64,000 nt of DNA, from positions 219,182 to 283,181 of the forward strand of contig VXAA01003378.1 in the NCBI GenBank assembly GCA_013399115.1. The letters run 5' to 3'. The stretch comes from Anseranas semipalmata (taxonomy: Eukaryota; Chordata; Aves; Anseriformes; Anseranatidae). A model generated the notes under the pieces. It ran no database searches. It was not told where the DNA came from and was given only the letters and a program-made list of their open reading frames with translations. Below, piece after piece: positions 61,186-64,000 of this stretch (the stretch's first letter is position 1; each line of letters starts with the position of its first letter). The position numbers and the translations under genes are program-made.

Positions 61186-63434
61186 TTTATGATTCAAGTA
61201 GATCTTTTAGAGGAAAAAGAAAAAAAAAATTGTTATGAATAATAACAACAACAACAACAACAACAAAAAATCCAGCAATGGAAATTCTAGCTCAGTCCTA
61301 GAGGAACAGTTTGAATGGGAGATTATTAGAGCTTTTATGATTAATTAAGTTTTGACTGGTGATGAAAAAAATCGAATCCAAACAACAATGTTCAGTTCAA
61401 TTTTAGAACAAAACATATGGTGTTTCTTTATCTATATTGAAGAAATGGAGGCTGAAAGGTGCCAGGCATGTATAATCTGTATTTGAGTCCTTGGCTAAAA
61501 AATAACGCTGGGGGGTGATTTCAGCCTTTTTATTCCTGAACTTCTAGCAGCCTCATCATATCAGCAGGTAGGAGGGGAGGATAAAGAAGCTTTCTATTGA
61601 TCTTTCTTTGCCCTTTTGAGTTGATCTTCCTTTCTGTCCCTAGGTTTGATTCAATTCTATTTTCATTTCTATGAATTGGTGGGATTCTCTCTTGAGTCTT
61701 GATTACTTTTTCATAAGCATATACATGGCAGATGTGTATCATAACCAAAAGGAGACCAATATGTCCCATCCTCACAGTCAGAAGGGACAGGGATCAATTC
61801 CACTAAGGCACAGTGTATTCCTTTTTCCAAGTACAAACTCTGAGCCATTCCAGTTGTATATCTCAGAAACATCTTGTCTCATGGAAATTAGTACTCTGTA
61901 GTTTTCATTTTTATTTTTGTTTTGTTTTGTTTTGTTTGTCCAGAAAATGTACCCTAACTACTAGATATCTGAATGAAATAAAATGACCTACCATAGATGT
62001 CTACTCATAGAGTTGTCATCAGCTTCTCATGCATTACTAATTTTTTTTAATAATGCTCAATACTCATTCTGATAAATTTAAAATGCATTCTGATATAAAA
62101 AGATAAAAATAATAATTTATGGGTTGTTTAGGAAACAGTGCAGAGAAATGAAATGAAAGGGGAAAGAAAGCCAAAATCAAATAGAGGAAAATAGACCAGA
62201 GAAAATGCAGTAGGCAAATCAAATATAGAGCTAAAATTAAAAGTCTGAAGGGATGATGAAATACAAAACAGCCCCACAACCAGGCTGTATCCTGGAACCA
62301 GGACTGTGGGGAGGATTGCAGAATACCCCAGCTCCAGCTGCAGAAAACTGGGAATTTTACTCAGTCTGAGGAGCCAGAAGACACGTCCAGCCCTGATTAA
62401 AAAAATCAACTTACAGCAAACAGAACCAACCTTTTCAGTCTCTTTGCTCTTTATCACTTCCTTTTTTTCTCAAATTACAAGAGAGTTGAGTTTGGAAATG
62501 TTAAATTAAACTAACTTTATTTTCAAAATCATTAGAATGCTGCATGTCACTGTATTAGCAAAACTATCTTCTTGGCTTTAAAAGAAAGAAAAAAAAAGAA
62601 AAAAAGAAAAAGAGCCTGTATCAGAAGTACCCGAGTTTAACACTCTTTTCTGGACTGGCTTGATTAAAGCATTTTGAGGGAGTTTTTGAGAAAAAGAAAA
62701 CTGAGAGAGGATACTATCAAGATTTACAAAATCAGGCAGGTAGTAAATGCAGAACTGTTGTTCACCAAATTTCACAGAACTAAAACTAGAGGGCAATCAC
62801 TGAAACTACTAGGAGACAATTAAATTAGACAAAAGATGGTATTTTTTCTCAGTAGGTAGTAAATTTCTGGTTGCAGGGTGAACACTATTAGTAGATTCAA
62901 AGCAGGGCTAGGCATGGATAGAAGGTTAATGGGTAATAGCGGGAGCAGGCAAGCATGTATATTTTACATCCCTAATTCAATATGACTGTTGAGGAGTACA
63001 GGGGGAATGGATTGCACAGAGTGGCCATGTCGTGTGTCCTCCCTAAACAGCTTCTCTTCTCTCTGTCTGTAAGGCAGACCAGTGGTCTCAATCTTTTTTC
63101 CAAAATTGCGGAAAATACAAATAATTTGTTTGTCAAATTACCCAGTTTTCATTACAAACACAGCCAAAACTCAGAGGCAAATCCTGTTAGGGATATAAAC
63201 TGTAGCCAGAAAACAAAACCAACTAACAACAGCAACAACAACAACAAAAATTCTACATTTTCCCAGACATTACTGGAAATGACAGGAATGAGAAACGGTA
63301 CTTGTAAATAACTGTCTTAGGCTTTCAACTAACATGATAAAATGTTTAGCTAATTCAGTTTTCTTTTATTTTAGATTACATGCAGTCTAGATTCTGCTAC
63401 TTGCTTTTGTCATCATCCAAAATGTTGAAGGTAA
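61186..63434. other. AT-rich DNA, no supported gene
   Basis: It contains an (AAC)n run at 61244-61270, a purine-rich stretch at 62581-62613 and a (TTTTG)n near 61920. A minus-strand frame at 61530-61775 starts with a signal-peptide-like segment (MGHIGLLLVMIHICHVYA) and is followed by a basic region, but its length is within chance and no family is recognised. Confidence 0.5.
63219..63250. repeat. (AAC)n trinucleotide repeat
   Basis: AAC units with one AGC interruption. Confidence 0.88.
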
Positions 63435-64000
63435 TTTATAACTAAATTTGTTTTACTTTGTTCATTATATTCTGGCTGCAGGGAGTGCCTGGGCCTGTTG
63501 CTGCTATCAGAGGGTGGCAGAGACACCACGTGCGTGAGGCGCAAGCAGGTGGATGGCCTGGTCAGCCTGGTGGCAGAGCTCAAGGAGGAGGAGAGGTTAA
63601 GGGCTATCAGTGAGTGTGAGCAGGAGATAGAGCAGTGGAGCAACTCCCTGCCAGGCCTGAAAGAAAGGTACCAGGGTGAGATACCCCAAATAGTGGTGGA
63701 TCCCCTGCCCTGTCGCTGTCAGGCAGAGGGAGGGGACCTAAGAGATGAGGAGGACTGGAAACAGGTCCCTGCTTGGCATCGCAGGCAACCCCCTTCCCTA
63801 TCCACCTCGCCTTCCCAGGTGCCCTTACACAACAGGTTTGAGGCCTTGGAGCCTGAGAGACTGGTAGGTGAGGATGTGGTCAAAGGTCCACCCAGGAGGT
63901 TGCCTAGGGTGAGGAAATCGACTCCACGCCTCAAGACTGCCTCCACCAAGAAAGAGAGAAGGGTAATTGTTGTAGCCGACTCCCTTCTCAGGGGTACAGA
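63435..64000 (+). CDS. CR1 LINE ORF1 region, open, 5'-truncated, cut by window edge
   Basis: The frame is open from 63435 to the edge (188 codons), and CR1 likeness begins at about 63473. It encodes the CR1 first-ORF protein, which binds element RNA and in this family also carries an esterase-like (SGNH) domain. In order I see a charged helical segment (VDGLVSLVAELKEEERLRAI), DPLPCRCQAEGGDLRDEEDW, a proline/serine-rich linker, VPLHNRFEALEPE, and KKERRVIVVADSLLRGT at the edge. The last block is the start of the esterase domain, whose usual nucleophile motif is GDSLL; here Gly is Ala. No ATG lies in frame, so the true start has been lost by 5' truncation. The abrupt rise in G+C at 63473 marks the insertion edge. 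Confidence 0.9.

Noticed and set aside
60584..61197. Minus-strand frames with long FYFYF/FIFIF runs resembling a membrane protein
   Set aside because: The hydrophobic runs are the translation of the (TAAAAA)n microsatellite at 60836-60884.
61530..61775. Minus-strand 81-codon frame with a signal-peptide-like start
   Set aside because: Length is within chance expectation; no mature-domain motif, cysteine pattern or splice support.
63413..63949. Minus-strand frames of 76 codons
   Set aside because: They are antisense shadows of the plus-strand CR1 ORF1, which fits the family over its whole length.
1..64000. CRISPR array, phage, operon or other prokaryotic system
   Set aside because: No regularly spaced repeats with unique spacers, no dense coding, and repeat content that is clearly avian nuclear.

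Overview
The window looks like bird (Aves) nuclear DNA. It is AT-rich and CpG-poor, has no prokaryotic-style gene packing, and carries the interspersed repeats typical of bird genomes. These are several 5'-truncated CR1 LINEs with the diagnostic 3' ends (GGTCCCTTCCAACC followed by repeated ATTCTATG/ATTCTGTG), a 612-bp endogenous-retrovirus solo LTR of the avian ERVL type with a clean 5-bp target duplication, and very old CR1 and MIR-like remnants. I assign species no more precisely than bird. The number of 60-120-codon frames is about what random AT-rich sequence gives, so I do not treat them as genes.

Layout. 1-10.3 kb is single-copy AT-rich DNA with microsatellites and a poly-T tract holding an N. 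10.3-10.9 kb has two short CR1 3' ends pointing outward. Near 15.3 kb is a MIR-like relic. 16.2-18.05 kb is a probable LTR-derived stretch followed by a CR1 with an internal deletion marked by a single N. 18-28.7 kb is single-copy with palindromic AT repeats at 25.4 kb. 28.68-29.29 kb is the solo LTR (minus strand). 30.5-31.3 kb is a second, less certain LTR. 31.3-45.5 kb is mostly single-copy. 45.5 kb is a CR1 3' end. 50.9-52.1 kb is an ancient, decayed CR1. 53.97-55.40 kb is two younger CR1s fused head to head; one holds a nearly open reverse-transcriptase frame with one stop codon. 61.1 kb is another ancient CR1 3' end. From 63.47 kb to the edge runs the open first-ORF region of a further CR1, cut by the window.

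Host genes. No host gene is identified with certainty. On the minus strand between about 43.6 and 60.3 kb there is a string of short open segments with splice-like edges. Some have compatible phases and a local excess of CpG, so a multi-exon gene or its decayed relic is possible. I recognise no protein family in it, one junction does not fit in phase, and comparable exon-like segments occur on the plus strand, so all carry low confidence. No tRNA, rRNA, CRISPR array or bacterial-type operon was seen, and I found no convincing new biological system. The most interesting items are the CR1 head-to-head composite, the open CR1 ORF1 at the right edge, and the unresolved exon series.
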